A stretch of 64,000 bases of DNA from Marinoscillum luteum. Lineage in GTDB: Bacteria > Bacteroidota > Bacteroidia > Cytophagales > Cyclobacteriaceae. This document shows, piece by piece, positions 8,793-19,197 of the stretch. The stretch is from contig NZ_JBIPKE010000020.1 in the NCBI RefSeq assembly GCF_044005705.1, positions 310,001 to 374,000 on the forward strand. The letters run 5' to 3'. Each line of letters opens with the position of its first letter. Position 1 is the first letter of the stretch. The notes beneath the pieces were generated by a model. The model was not told the origin of the DNA. It worked only from the letters and a program-made list of their open reading frames with translations, and searched no databases. The translations under genes and the position numbers were made by a program.

Positions 8793-11700
8793 ATGATTTC
8801 ACACTTCTCTGCTGGTACAAAAACCGTCGTTTTTTCTCTGTTCATCGCACTCGTTTTTCCGGAAATACTCCATGCTCAGCAAATCGTCATCAATGAAGTC
8901 ATGGCCTCCAACACCACACTCAGAGATGAAGACGGTGACACTCCTGACTGGCTGGAGCTCTTCAATGCCGGAACAACAGCCGTTGACCTGTTGGGTTTCG
9001 GCTTATCAGACCAAAAAGAAAAGGCCTGGATTTTTGACAATGTCACCATCGCGGCGGGTGGATATCAATTGATTTTCGCTTCGGACAAAGACCGAAAAAC
9101 CCCACCACTCTACTGGGAAACACTTATTGACCAGGGTGACACCTGGAAATACATCGTTCCGCAGGCTCCCATTGCTGATTGGACCGCTGCATCATTTGAT
9201 GACAGCAACTGGCTGAGTGGCCCAAGCGGATTTGGATATGGTGACAATGATGACAACACTGTACTTTCTCAGGCTTGTTCGGTCTTTTTGCGAAAAACTT
9301 TTCAGATAAGCAATCTGGCAGATCTAGAGCAGGTTATTCTACACATGGATTATGATGATGGGTTTATCGCTTACCTCAACGGGACGGAAATCGCCAGGAG
9401 CAATCTCGCTTCCTCGGATTTTGATGCCTTTGCCTCTCCTGATCATGAAGCTCAGTTGTATTCAGGTGGCAGTCCCGAAGCCTTTGACCTATCGGATTTT
9501 AGCTCAATTCTAACGGCCGGAGAAAATGTACTCTGCGTACAGGTGCACAATGTTAACGCCACGTCCTCCGACCTTACAGCCATCCCTTTCTTATCAGTGG
9601 GTAAAAAAAGTCCCTCAGAGGTTGGATTATCTGCGTTTCTCACGGCTCCCTCCAATAGTCTTCACACGGACTTTAAAATCTCTGCGGATGGTGAAACCAT
9701 TTACTTATTTGGGGCAGATGGAACTGTTGTAGACTCCCTGGTCACCGGCCCTATGCGATCCAATATTTCAATAGGACACCCTGCAGGCGACCTGGAAACC
9801 CTGAGCTATTTTACAGAACCAACACCGGGAACCCCCAACAGTACGCAGGGCTATCAATACTTCTCAGAAGAGGTGAGCTTCTCCAAAAAAGGGGGAGTCT
9901 TCTCCAATGGCTTTCAGCTGACCCTCTCCTCTGCGGGGAGCTCTGAAAACATCTATTACACCACCACCGGAGCTGACCCGACCCTTGATAATGCCATACT
10001 ATACTCCAGCCCCATCACCATTGAACAAACTACCGTGGTGAAAGCTGTGGTGATCAAAGAAAACAGTATCCCGGTGAATGTTTCGGCCAATACCTACCTC
10101 TTCAATGCAAACCATTCGTTACCAGTAATCTCTGTATCCACCGATCCGTACCACCTCTGGGATGAGCAGGAAGGCATCTATGTAATGGGGCCAAACGCCG
10201 ACCCAAACAATCCACACTACGGAGCTAACTTCTGGCAGGACTGGGAAAAACCTATTCACATCGAACTCTATGAACCCAATGGAACCCAGGCCTTTAGTAT
10301 GGCAGCAGGGGTTAAAATTTTTGGGGCCTGGTCCCGGGCAAGCGCCCAGAAGTCGCTGGCCATCTTTGCGAGAAAGTCATACGGGGCAGCATCCATTGAC
10401 TATCAGGTATTTCCTGACCACTCTATGGATCACTTCAACAGCCTCGTCCTGCGCAATTCAGGCAACGACTGGAACTCCTCTATGTTTCGAGACGGATTCA
10501 TGACCTCCTTGTTTCACGAAACGGTAGACCATCAGGCATTTCGGCCGGCTGTGCTCTACCTGAACGGTGAATATTGGGGCATACAGAACATCAGGGAGAA
10601 GGTGAATGAAGACTTTCTGGCCAATCACCATCACCTGGATCCTGACGACATCATCATCCTGGAAGCCAACGGAGCATCGGTAGAAGGTGATCCGGCTAGC
10701 TATTGGGAACTCATCAATTACATTGAAAATAACGATCTTACCAAAGACGAGCATTACGAATACGTGCAAAATCATATGGATGTATTCAACTTTGCCCAAT
10801 ACCAGATCGGCAACATATTTATTGACAATACCGACTGGCCCGGCAACAACATCAAGTTCTGGAAGGAAAATAAACCCGGTGCCAAATGGCGGTGGATTAC
10901 CTACGACACTGATTTTGGGTTCGGAGTATATGGCGCAGAGAATTACTACAATAATACCCTCAGCTTTGCCATGGATCCCAATGGCCCCGGCTGGCCAAAT
11001 CCGGCATGGTCCACATTTCTCCTCAGAAACCTCCTGAAAAACGAAAATTTCAAAACCCTGTTCATCAATTCCTTTGCTGACCAGCTGAACACTGCCCTCT
11101 CTTCAAGAGAGACGCTCGCCAAAATAAATGCCCTAAGCGATGAAATAGCGACAGAAATAGCCGACCACATGAGTCGCTGGGGTGGCAACTACAATAACTG
11201 GCTGTATCAGGTTTCCGTGATGAAGACCTTCGCCGAAAAACGACCGCAATATATGCGGCAGCACATCAGGAGTCAGTTCGGACTATCCGGTGAGCATACC
11301 CTCACTGTGAACAGCAGCAACCTCAACCATGGTGCTGTACAGGTCAATGCACTGGTGATTGATGAGCAAGATTGGAAAGGGATCTACTTTCAGGGAGTTC
11401 CCGTGTGCCTGTCAGCGTTTTCCAATGGAGGAAAATTTGTCAGATGGGAAGGTGATGTGACCGGCAGACAGCCTGAAATCTTCCTTGATCTCACTCAGGA
11501 CATGAACGTTACAGCCATTTTTGAATCAGGCTCAAGAAATAACATTGTCATTAACGAAATCAACTATAAATCGGGAGAAAACCTGGATACCGAGGATTGG
11601 GTGGAGCTGCACAATCCGAACAATGCCGCAATGGATCTCACAGGCTGGGTGTTCCGGGACGGTGATGATGAAAACAGCTTTAAAATCCCTGATGGCACCG

Positions 11701-12293
11701 TCATTGGGGCCGGAGGATACCTCGTGATCGCCAAAGACCTGGGTGCATATGGCAGCTTTCACAGTACCGCCAGTAATGTTCTGGGCGAACTGGAATTTGG
11801 TTTTTCATCCGATGGTGAATGCCTCCGCTTGTTTGATGCCGCAGGAAAAAGCGTTGATGAAGTATGTTACCTTTCCTCAGCACCCTGGCCTACTTCGCCG
11901 GCAGGTGATGGCTTCTCTTTGGCACTAGATAACCCACTACTGGACAATAGCAAGCCCGAAAGCTGGTACGCACATCCCAACGGGGGCACTCCCGGCTATG
12001 CCAACAGGGAAGTAACCCTGAGTGTACCCTCACCATCAACCACAGTCATTTGCTATCCCAATCCGGCGAGTGACCATGTCTCTTTTAGCTTTCAGGCCCA
12101 CCATCAAATGGTCACACTCAGCATACTCGATTTATCCGGAAAAATGCTAACCAGTGAGTCCATCCACCTTCGGCAAACCGGATTGGTAACTTTCGAATGG
12201 CAAGTTCCGAATACCTTTCAGAGCGGAGTATACCTGATTGAGATCACCACACAGCAGGGTGTACAACACGGGAAACTCCTTATACAAAAATAA
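8793..12293 (+). CDS. CotH-kinase / lamin-tail / T9SS secreted protein
   Basis: A 1,166-residue exported multidomain protein: signal peptide (to about 28), a first lamin-tail domain (IVINEVMAS...DWLELFNAG), a jelly-roll-like segment, a chitobiase C-terminal-like domain (IYYTTTGADPTLDNA), a CotH-kinase domain (about 440-760) with the characteristic WPGNNIKFW and DTDFGFG, a short beta repeat with MNVTAIFE, a second lamin-tail domain (IVINEINYKS...DWVELHNP) and a T9SS sorting domain (CYPNPASDHV to KLLIQK). CotH proteins are atypical kinases known from spore-coat assembly. In marine Bacteroidota they occur as secreted proteins of unclear substrate. The DxDFGFG acidic residues suggest an intact metal site. 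Confidence 0.88.
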   Translation: MISHFSAGTKTVVFSLFIALVFPEILHAQQIVINEVMASNTTLRDEDGDTPDWLELFNAGTTAVDLLGFGLSDQKEKAWIFDNVTIAAGGYQLIFASDKDRKTPPLYWETLIDQGDTWKYIVPQAPIADWTAASFDDSNWLSGPSGFGYGDNDDNTVLSQACSVFLRKTFQISNLADLEQVILHMDYDDGFIAYLNGTEIARSNLASSDFDAFASPDHEAQLYSGGSPEAFDLSDFSSILTAGENVLCVQVHNVNATSSDLTAIPFLSVGKKSPSEVGLSAFLTAPSNSLHTDFKISADGETIYLFGADGTVVDSLVTGPMRSNISIGHPAGDLETLSYFTEPTPGTPNSTQGYQYFSEEVSFSKKGGVFSNGFQLTLSSAGSSENIYYTTTGADPTLDNAILYSSPITIEQTTVVKAVVIKENSIPVNVSANTYLFNANHSLPVISVSTDPYHLWDEQEGIYVMGPNADPNNPHYGANFWQDWEKPIHIELYEPNGTQAFSMAAGVKIFGAWSRASAQKSLAIFARKSYGAASIDYQVFPDHSMDHFNSLVLRNSGNDWNSSMFRDGFMTSLFHETVDHQAFRPAVLYLNGEYWGIQNIREKVNEDFLANHHHLDPDDIIILEANGASVEGDPASYWELINYIENNDLTKDEHYEYVQNHMDVFNFAQYQIGNIFIDNTDWPGNNIKFWKENKPGAKWRWITYDTDFGFGVYGAENYYNNTLSFAMDPNGPGWPNPAWSTFLLRNLLKNENFKTLFINSFADQLNTALSSRETLAKINALSDEIATEIADHMSRWGGNYNNWLYQVSVMKTFAEKRPQYMRQHIRSQFGLSGEHTLTVNSSNLNHGAVQVNALVIDEQDWKGIYFQGVPVCLSAFSNGGKFVRWEGDVTGRQPEIFLDLTQDMNVTAIFESGSRNNIVINEINYKSGENLDTEDWVELHNPNNAAMDLTGWVFRDGDDENSFKIPDGTVIGAGGYLVIAKDLGAYGSFHSTASNVLGELEFGFSSDGECLRLFDAAGKSVDEVCYLSSAPWPTSPAGDGFSLALDNPLLDNSKPESWYAHPNGGTPGYANREVTLSVPSPSTTVICYPNPASDHVSFSFQAHHQMVTLSILDLSGKMLTSESIHLRQTGLVTFEWQVPNTFQSGVYLIEITTQQGVQHGKLLIQK

Positions 12294-12326
12294 CAGATAA
12301 GAGACGGTCAAAAGTCCTCATGTAAG

Positions 12327-12361
12327 CCTTCGAAAAAGCCTGTTCTTCAGGCATACGAAGG
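12327..12361 (+). terminator. Nested hairpin downstream of the CotH gene
   Basis: CCTTCG/CGAAGG outer arms enclose GCCTG/CAGGC, 33 bases after the stop at 12293. No T-tract follows, so it may be a non-canonical terminator or an mRNA-stabilising hairpin. Confidence 0.4.
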
Positions 12362-12580
12362 CCATTGATCCGTCATTTGTCCATTCATCCTCATATATCC
12401 CCCAAACCTCACTTTTAGGATTGGATACAAGCCAATTTTCTCTAATATTAACCAATCAACAATGTCTCCGGTAATTCTGAACGAACTACAAGAGACCCAT
12501 TTGAAACCCAGATAAATTTTTAAATAACGCATTTTAACCCCAAATGCTACATGATGAAACCATTGAAACAGAACCACATT

Positions 12581-15442
12581 ATGAAAAAATCACTGCTTTT
12601 AATACTCATTTCCTTAGCCTCCTGGTCGGTTCTTGCCCAGACGAAGCTCATAGAGGAAGTCACCAAAACAGGCGATGAGATTGTCATCCCTTATAAAAAA
12701 TATCAGCTCGATAACGGCCTCACCCTGATCATCCACGAAGACCACTCAGACCCATTGGTACATGTGGATGTAACCTACCATGTGGGCTCAGCCAGAGAGG
12801 AGCTCCAAAAATCAGGTTTTGCCCATTTCTTCGAGCACATGATGTTTCAGGGCTCTGAAAATGTAGCTGATGAAGAACACTTCAAAATAGTGACGGAATC
12901 CGGTGGCCGCCTCAATGGGTCAACCAACCGGGATCGTACCAACTATTACGAAACCGTGCCTAGTAATCAGCTGGCCACGATGCTGTGGTTGGAGGCTGAC
13001 CGCATGGGGTTCTTTCTGGATTCTGTGACCCAGAAGAAGTTTGAGGTACAGCGTGCTACCGTGAAAAATGAAAAAGGTCAGAACTACGACAACCGGCCTT
13101 ATGGCAGATGGAGCGAAGTGACTGCCGGAGCACTCTATCCTTACGGACACCCCTACTCCTGGCTCACCATAGGCAAGCTGGAAGACCTGGACAGAGTAGA
13201 TGTAAATGACCTTAAGAAGTTTTTTATGCGCTGGTATGGACCCAACAATGCCACCCTCACGGTGGGTGGAGATGTGAATCCTACCCAGGTAGTGGCCATG
13301 GTAGAAAAGTACTTCGGGGTGATCCCCGCCGGTCCTGCGGTAGAGCCTATGAAACTGGAGCCACCTGTATTAAAATCTGACCGATATGTGTCTTATGTAG
13401 ACTCGAACATTCGCTTTCCAGCGATCATGTTCACCTTCCCTACGGTACCGGCCTTCCACCCTGACGAGGCACCCCTCGACTGTCTGGCTGAAATCCTGGG
13501 TACTGGCAAGAGCTCTTACTTCTATAAGAAATTTGTATTGACACAAAAGGCCATTCAGGCCTCTACATTTCATCCGGCTAGTGAACTCTCCGGTGAGTTC
13601 ACCATGTTTGTCCTTCCTTTTCCCGGGCAAACACTGTCAGCTTTTGAGCAGGAAATGCGCGCTATTCTGGACGAATTTGCCAAAAACGGAGTGAGTGATG
13701 ATGACATCACCAAGTTCAAGGCCAGCCGCGAGTCAGACCTTATCAATGGCCTGGCCAGTGTGAGTGGCAAAGTCTCCCAGTTGGCCAACTATCAAACCAT
13801 CTATGGAGATGCCAATGCCATCAAATATGATCTGGATAGATACCTCAACATTACCAAGGAAGATGTGATGCGGGTTTTCAACCAGTACATCTACAATAAA
13901 AAAGGAGTGATCCAAAGTGTAATCCCCGATGCTGAAACTGCTCCGGCCCAACCGGATAATTACGAAATACCAACTTCCGGTGAAAGTGCATTTCCTACCA
14001 CAGACTACTCTGGCCTCAGCTATTCCAGACCTAAGGGAGACAAATTTGACCGAAGCAAGCGACCAGAACTCGGCCCCAATCCTACTATCAAAGTGCCTGA
14101 CTTCTGGAAAGAAGAATTGGCCAATGGCATTAAGGTAATTGGCACCCAGACAGATGAGATCCCTGTTGTAGAGATCCAGCTGACCATCAACGGAGGTCAC
14201 AAAATGGACGCCTATGACCCTAAGAAGTCCGGGCTGGCCTCACTTACTGCCGGACTCATGAATGAAGCTACCCAAAACTATACTTCGGAGCAGATTCAGG
14301 AAGAGCTTAGAAAAATAGGTAGTGACATCAGTGTCTACGCCGGCACTTCGCAGACCACCATTTCGGCCAGTACACTGGTGAAAAATCTGGATCGTACACT
14401 GGAGCTCATGGATGAAGTATTGAAAAGACCTGCATTCAATCAGGAAGACTTTGACAGACTGAAGAACCAGCAGCTGGAAGGAATCAAAGCCGGGCAGAAA
14501 AACCCCGGAGCGATCGCCAACCTCGTTTTTGACCGACTGCTCTATGGTGATGAACACATCTACTCTGTACCCAATAGCGGAATAGAAGAGACAGTAGCCG
14601 CCATTACCCTTGAGGATGTCAAAAACTTCTACGACAACTACTACTCTCCGTCTGTTTCTGAGCTGGCCATCATAGGTGACATAGACCGTAAAACCGTGCT
14701 GGCCAAAATGGAATTTCTGAAAACCTGGGAGGCCAAAGAAGTGAAAATACCTGAGCTTCCGAAAGCCAAGCCTTCCGGTAAAACCACCATTTATATGGTG
14801 GACAAAGTGGATGCGCCTCAGTCCGAAATCAGGATCGGCTATGTGACAGATATGTCTTATGATGCCACTGGAGACTACTTCAAGTCCTACCTGATGAACT
14901 TCCCACTGGGAGGTGCTTTCAATAGCCGAATCAACCTGAATCTGAGAGAAGACAAGGGCTGGACTTATGGCGCCCGCGGATATTTCTCCTCTGACGATGA
15001 TCCGGGACCGTACACGGCCTCAGCTGGGGTGAAGGCCAATACCACCGACAGTGCAGTGGTTGAATTCATGAAGGAAATCTCCAACTACCGCATCAACGGG
15101 ATGACAGACAGTGAACTTGCCTTTATGCGAAGTGCTATTGGTCAGCGTGATGCACTTGACTATGAAACCCCTGGTCAGAAAGCTCGATTCCTGAGAAGGA
15201 TCAACCATTATGATCTCGATAAAACCTTTGTGGATGAGCAAAATAAAATCATCCGAAACGTTTCCAAAAAGGAGCTGAACACTCTGGCTAAGAAATACCT
15301 GAAAGATGATAATTTTTATATCCTGGTGGTGGGTGATGCTGCTACTAACAGGCCGAAACTTGCTAAACTGGGATACGACATCATTGACCTCAATGAGAAG
15401 GGTGATGTAATAGAGGATGGTAAAATAGACACTCAGAAATAG
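12581..15442 (+). CDS. M16 metallopeptidase, double-length, active N-half
   Basis: A 953-residue exported zinc peptidase of family M16 (insulinase/pitrilysin). I chose the ATG at 12581 because it opens a clean signal peptide (MKKSLLLIL...SVLAQ). An in-frame ATG at 12551 would add ten residues. The first half carries the inverted zinc motif HFFEH (about residues 82-86 from this start) in GFAHFFEHMMFQG, plus the downstream acidic segment around VKNEKGQNYDN. The second half is a non-catalytic M16 repeat with the NLREDKGWTYGARG substrate-binding signature. Both halves in one chain is the fused clam-shell form. It is isolated, with a terminator after it. Role likely in periplasmic peptide turnover. 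Confidence 0.92.
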   Translation: MKKSLLLILISLASWSVLAQTKLIEEVTKTGDEIVIPYKKYQLDNGLTLIIHEDHSDPLVHVDVTYHVGSAREELQKSGFAHFFEHMMFQGSENVADEEHFKIVTESGGRLNGSTNRDRTNYYETVPSNQLATMLWLEADRMGFFLDSVTQKKFEVQRATVKNEKGQNYDNRPYGRWSEVTAGALYPYGHPYSWLTIGKLEDLDRVDVNDLKKFFMRWYGPNNATLTVGGDVNPTQVVAMVEKYFGVIPAGPAVEPMKLEPPVLKSDRYVSYVDSNIRFPAIMFTFPTVPAFHPDEAPLDCLAEILGTGKSSYFYKKFVLTQKAIQASTFHPASELSGEFTMFVLPFPGQTLSAFEQEMRAILDEFAKNGVSDDDITKFKASRESDLINGLASVSGKVSQLANYQTIYGDANAIKYDLDRYLNITKEDVMRVFNQYIYNKKGVIQSVIPDAETAPAQPDNYEIPTSGESAFPTTDYSGLSYSRPKGDKFDRSKRPELGPNPTIKVPDFWKEELANGIKVIGTQTDEIPVVEIQLTINGGHKMDAYDPKKSGLASLTAGLMNEATQNYTSEQIQEELRKIGSDISVYAGTSQTTISASTLVKNLDRTLELMDEVLKRPAFNQEDFDRLKNQQLEGIKAGQKNPGAIANLVFDRLLYGDEHIYSVPNSGIEETVAAITLEDVKNFYDNYYSPSVSELAIIGDIDRKTVLAKMEFLKTWEAKEVKIPELPKAKPSGKTTIYMVDKVDAPQSEIRIGYVTDMSYDATGDYFKSYLMNFPLGGAFNSRINLNLREDKGWTYGARGYFSSDDDPGPYTASAGVKANTTDSAVVEFMKEISNYRINGMTDSELAFMRSAIGQRDALDYETPGQKARFLRRINHYDLDKTFVDEQNKIIRNVSKKELNTLAKKYLKDDNFYILVVGDAATNRPKLAKLGYDIIDLNEKGDVIEDGKIDTQK

Positions 15443-15459
15443 ACTCCCTATCATTTATC

Positions 15460-15498
15460 AAAAAAGGGCTGTCGCGATTTTCGCGGCAGCCCTTTTTT
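15460..15498. terminator. Bidirectional rho-independent terminator
   Basis: An A-run, then GGGCTGTCGCGA paired with TCGCGGCAGCCC, then a T-run. Because it has A and T flanks on both sides it can serve the M16 gene and the convergent secreted-protein gene at 15515. Confidence 0.9.
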
Positions 15499-15514
15499 GA
15501 TTGAACCCTTTGCC

Positions 15515-17290
15515 TCACTGGCGAATGATCAGCCTGCCCGAGGTTTCTTCATGTTCAGGGTCTGTGACTCTAATCAGGTAATACCCCGGTTCCAGACCAT
15601 CCAATCCTATTTGCATCTCATTGGATGATCTGACCAGCACGCCTGCCAGGTTGAAAATCTTTACTTCCTTCAGTATGAAACCAGGCCAGTGAATATTCAC
15701 CTGATCAACAGCCGGATTCGGATAGATAGACAGACTGGATATTTCTGTATACGCCAAACCCACACGTACCAGGCTTGAGTATTCTTCCTGACCATCAAAA
15801 TCCACTTGCTTTAATCGGTAGTACACACTCACACCAGGTGAAACATTCGAGTCTGTAAACTCATAATTAGTCACTTCCTTACAAGTACCATGACCGGACA
15901 CCTCGCCTATCACCTCCCAGCTTTCACCATCTGCGGTCTTTTGTACTTCAAAAAAATCATTATCAATCTCCGTGGCTGTAGCCCATCTGATTACATTTGA
16001 AAAGCCCTCATTTTCTGCTTTCAAAAACAAATAGGTCACTGGTAACAATGTTTGTTGTGTGTAGCTAAAAGTAACCCTGTTGCCTCCGCCAGCTTCATAA
16101 TAGTCCAATACCAAATGGTGAGATCCATTCATTTCCACATTGAAGGCATCAGCAGTCCGATAACCGTGATTAGAATAATCGTCAATCACCCAGGTACTTC
16201 CTCCATCCACACTCAAACGAACTCCATCATCGCCTCCAATCTGGAAATCATACAGCCCATGTTCAAAGGTCTGAAGCATTTCAAAACGTACCGTGAATGT
16301 CTCCGTTTGGTAGTCACAACCTGACGTACTGGAGGTTACATTATCGCCCCCAAAGCTCTCGTCGAATATCTCCGACTCATAGATATCTCCTTTGTAGTTG
16401 TTCCCAAAATTGTTCACTCCATCATAGACATGACCTATCCAACTACCTGATCCCACAGCTGTATCGTCTCCAGACCTGGAGGTAAGCTGAACTGTAAGGG
16501 TATTGGAATAGACAGTCACACCACCCGATTCTGCACTCCTGCGGTAGTAGTTCAGTCCTGTGTAGCCGGCAGGAATGTCATAGGTTTCGGCAGTAGCTCC
16601 AGCTACATCAGACCAGCTACCTCCATCAGGAGATACCTCCCACTGATAGTTGGGCGTGGCCCCTGAGGCGTATAGGGCCGCAATGTTGCTGGTGAAAGCA
16701 TCAGGATCCCCGGTACCTGACACACAAATATCCTGATCGGATCCTATCTGTCCACCAGTTTCCGTACCGATATAGGTGATTTGGATAGACGCGCGATTGT
16801 CTCCCCCTCCTTCAAAATAATCAAATACCAAATTATAAGTACCTGATAATCTAACCTCTGTATAAACTGTCTGATAAGCATGATATCCAAAATCCTGCAA
16901 AACATACGTAGCTCCTCCATCGATGCTAAGTCGCACCCCGTCATCTCCACCAATGGTGATTCCATAGATTCCTTCGGCATAAGTCTGTGTCATTCTGAAC
17001 CTTGCAGAAAAATTCTCCGCAGTGAGAGTACATGTGTTGGTGGTAATGGTACACGCAGGACCTCCACAAAAATCGGTATCAAAATTTTCAGTAGCACTGA
17101 CCCTCCCTCTGTAATTGGTCGTGTAATTATTTGCGCCTTCATAGATATAACCTATCCAGCTGCCGGCACCATAGTCCGTTTCGTTACCTGTACCAAAGCA
17201 CTGCGCTGCACCCTGGCCAATGGTAATAAAAGATATCATTAAGACTAGAAAAGATTTTTTCACTAATTTAAGCTTGGTTGTGATATGCAA
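15515..17290 (-). CDS. Secreted protein with two PA14-like domains and T9SS sorting domain
   Basis: A 591-residue exported protein. A signal peptide is followed by two copies of a 140-150-residue beta domain, each with GSWIGxxYxGxNN, a central IGGDDGVRLSxDGG and a closing LVxDYxExGGxNR motif (about 40-180 and 280-410). This resembles PA14/GLEYA-type carbohydrate-binding domains. Between them lies an Ig-like segment (NYQWEVSPDGGSWSDVAGA). The C-terminus has a fibronectin-like linker (YYRLKQVDFDGQEEYS) and the sorting domain SIYPNPAVDQV to RLIIRQ. Probably a surface lectin or adhesin. The ligand is unknown. Confidence 0.82.
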   Translation of the reverse strand: MHITTKLKLVKKSFLVLMISFITIGQGAAQCFGTGNETDYGAGSWIGYIYEGANNYTTNYRGRVSATENFDTDFCGGPACTITTNTCTLTAENFSARFRMTQTYAEGIYGITIGGDDGVRLSIDGGATYVLQDFGYHAYQTVYTEVRLSGTYNLVFDYFEGGGDNRASIQITYIGTETGGQIGSDQDICVSGTGDPDAFTSNIAALYASGATPNYQWEVSPDGGSWSDVAGATAETYDIPAGYTGLNYYRRSAESGGVTVYSNTLTVQLTSRSGDDTAVGSGSWIGHVYDGVNNFGNNYKGDIYESEIFDESFGGDNVTSSTSGCDYQTETFTVRFEMLQTFEHGLYDFQIGGDDGVRLSVDGGSTWVIDDYSNHGYRTADAFNVEMNGSHHLVLDYYEAGGGNRVTFSYTQQTLLPVTYLFLKAENEGFSNVIRWATATEIDNDFFEVQKTADGESWEVIGEVSGHGTCKEVTNYEFTDSNVSPGVSVYYRLKQVDFDGQEEYSSLVRVGLAYTEISSLSIYPNPAVDQVNIHWPGFILKEVKIFNLAGVLVRSSNEMQIGLDGLEPGYYLIRVTDPEHEETSGRLIIRQ

Positions 17291-17467
17291 AATCGCACTT
17301 CTTTATGGTTTAAATGGATATATTCTTTGAATGGGGCCTATAAATAGTTGAATCCCCTCATATAGAAGATAAGAGCTTTCATGAAAAACCTATTTACTAG
17401 CTAAAAACAGCACCAACTACATTGAAATTGATCCTCCTTCTGTATGTTTGGTGATAAACCCAGACAG

Positions 17468-17860
17468 ATGAAAACAAAAATACTCATGACCCTTAGTGCC
17501 GTCACCTTAGCCCTAGCAGGCATCGCACTTACATTCGCTCCAGAGGAAATCCTCTTGTCCATTAGCGCTGAGGGAACTCCCGCCCTCACCCTTGTCTTAC
17601 AACTATTGGGTGCACTTTATTTTGGGTTTGGTATGCTCAACTGGATGACTAAAACGGCCAGAATCGGAGGAATCTATAACAGACCGGTGGCTGTGGCCAA
17701 TTCCAGCCATTATGCCATAGCCGCACTGGCCCTCATGAAATCTCTTACTGGCAACTCCGACTTACCCGCTATTATTTGGGTGGTAGCCATCGTTTATGCT
17801 GTATTCGCTACGGCTTTTGGAGCCTTGCTCTTCTGGAGCCCTGTAAAATCCCAGGACTAA
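17468..17860 (+). CDS. Small four-helix membrane protein, unknown
   Basis: A 130-residue integral membrane protein with four hydrophobic segments (about 5-24, 40-60, 75-95 and 100-122). The ATG at 17468 is preferred to 17444 because it starts directly before the first helix. The GALYFGFGMLNWM and RPVAVANSSHYAIAALAL segments suggest a conserved small-membrane family, but I cannot name it. It stands alone, divergent from the secreted protein at 15515, and the following oxidoreductase gene begins about 120 bases later. Confidence 0.7.
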   Translation: MKTKILMTLSAVTLALAGIALTFAPEEILLSISAEGTPALTLVLQLLGALYFGFGMLNWMTKTARIGGIYNRPVAVANSSHYAIAALALMKSLTGNSDLPAIIWVVAIVYAVFATAFGALLFWSPVKSQD

Positions 17861-17978
17861 ACAAGCACACAGAAAAATCAGGAACGTTTGACCTCCCGCT
17901 ATTGCTTTCCGGGAACTAACTAAGATGTCCACGGGGTTTAATCGCTTATTTACAACAACCCCTTATTTTTTAATCTAT

Positions 17979-18980
17979 ATGAAAGCAATAGTCCTCAACC
18001 AGCAAACCAACCGTCTGGAATATCAGAAGGTGCCAAACCCTGTAGTCTCCGAGTCAGATGTACTCATCCGGCTAAAGGCCGCCTCCCTCAATCATCACGA
18101 ACTTTGGTCTCTGAAAGAAAAGAACTTACAAAAGGACGCTCCCATCATCATGGGATCAGATGGAGCCGGAGTAGTAGAAAGTGTTGGCTCAGGAGTTACC
18201 CGTTTTTCAAAAGGTGATGAAGTGATCATTAATTCCTCAATGGATTGGGGACTGAACCCAAGGGTTCAGGGTGCCGACTATCAGATCCTCGGATTTCCCA
18301 CGGATGGCACTTTTGCAGAATACATCAGTATCCCGGAAGCGTATGTCTTTACCAAACCTCCCCATTTATCGTTTGAAGAAGCCGCTGCCATACCCCTGGC
18401 AGGACTCACCGCCTATAGAGCACTCTTCTCCCGGGGCGAATTTGAGCCTGGACAGTCCGTGCTCATAACCGGTGTTGGTGGGGGTGCCGCGCTTATGGCG
18501 CTCAGTTTCGCCGTGGCGGCCGAAGCCAGTGTTTATGTGACTTCAGGTGATCCGTCCAAAATCCAGAAAGCCGTAAAACTGGGAGCGAAAGGTGGAGCCA
18601 ACTATAAAGAAACCCACTGGCCGGCCCAATTGCAGGACTTGTCGGGTGGCTTTGATGTGATCATAGACAGTGCCGGTGGGCCGGGCTTCAAATACCTGAC
18701 AGAGCTGGCCAACCCTGGTGCCCGAATTGTGCTGTTTGGAAGAACTGCCGGAAACATTGAACACCTCAGCCCGCGGGTAATCTTCTGGAAACAACTATCC
18801 ATCCATGGTACCTCCATGGGTACCAGTCAGGAATTTGAACAAATGCTGAAGCTGTTTTCCGATCGAAAGATTCACCCCGTGATAGATGCCGTTTATCCAT
18901 TAAAACAAATCAATGAAGCATTCAACAGGATGGACGCCAGCGATCAGTTTGGTAAAATAGTGATTCAAATCTGGGCGTAA
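17979..18980 (+). CDS. Medium-chain dehydrogenase/reductase (quinone-oxidoreductase type)
   Basis: A 333-residue cytoplasmic NAD(P)-dependent oxidoreductase. The ATG at 17979 gives the canonical MKAIVLN start; an upstream in-frame ATG at 17925 adds only a non-conserved lead. The GroES-like domain (about 1-125) has SLNHHELW and PIIMGSDGAGVVESVG. The nucleotide-binding fold follows with VLITGVGGGAALMALSFA (AxGGxG-type loop) and FDVIIDSAGG. The structural zinc four-cysteine lobe is absent, pointing to the zinc-independent quinone-oxidoreductase/zeta-crystallin-like branch. Substrate unknown. A terminator follows immediately. Confidence 0.88.
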   Translation: MKAIVLNQQTNRLEYQKVPNPVVSESDVLIRLKAASLNHHELWSLKEKNLQKDAPIIMGSDGAGVVESVGSGVTRFSKGDEVIINSSMDWGLNPRVQGADYQILGFPTDGTFAEYISIPEAYVFTKPPHLSFEEAAAIPLAGLTAYRALFSRGEFEPGQSVLITGVGGGAALMALSFAVAAEASVYVTSGDPSKIQKAVKLGAKGGANYKETHWPAQLQDLSGGFDVIIDSAGGPGFKYLTELANPGARIVLFGRTAGNIEHLSPRVIFWKQLSIHGTSMGTSQEFEQMLKLFSDRKIHPVIDAVYPLKQINEAFNRMDASDQFGKIVIQIWA

Positions 18981-18986
18981 AACCGC

Positions 18987-19013
18987 AAAAAGGGTGGACT
19001 ATCCACCCTTTTT
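18987..19013 (+). terminator. Rho-independent terminator
   Basis: AAAAAGGGTGGA paired with TCCACCCTTTTT, a few bases after the oxidoreductase stop. Confidence 0.9.
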
Positions 19014-19197
19014 CACCTAATCATCCATTCAAACCCAAACCCTCACACAAGCTCATACAAGTAGAGCTATCACTGCAAGAACCTACGGCTCAGCCTTAAG
19101 TGAGTCCTTCGTATTTCCTTTTACCAGATTTTTTTACCATTTTGGTTATCAATACAGTATGAGCAATACCTATGTAAACAACCAAAATGTTAGAAAA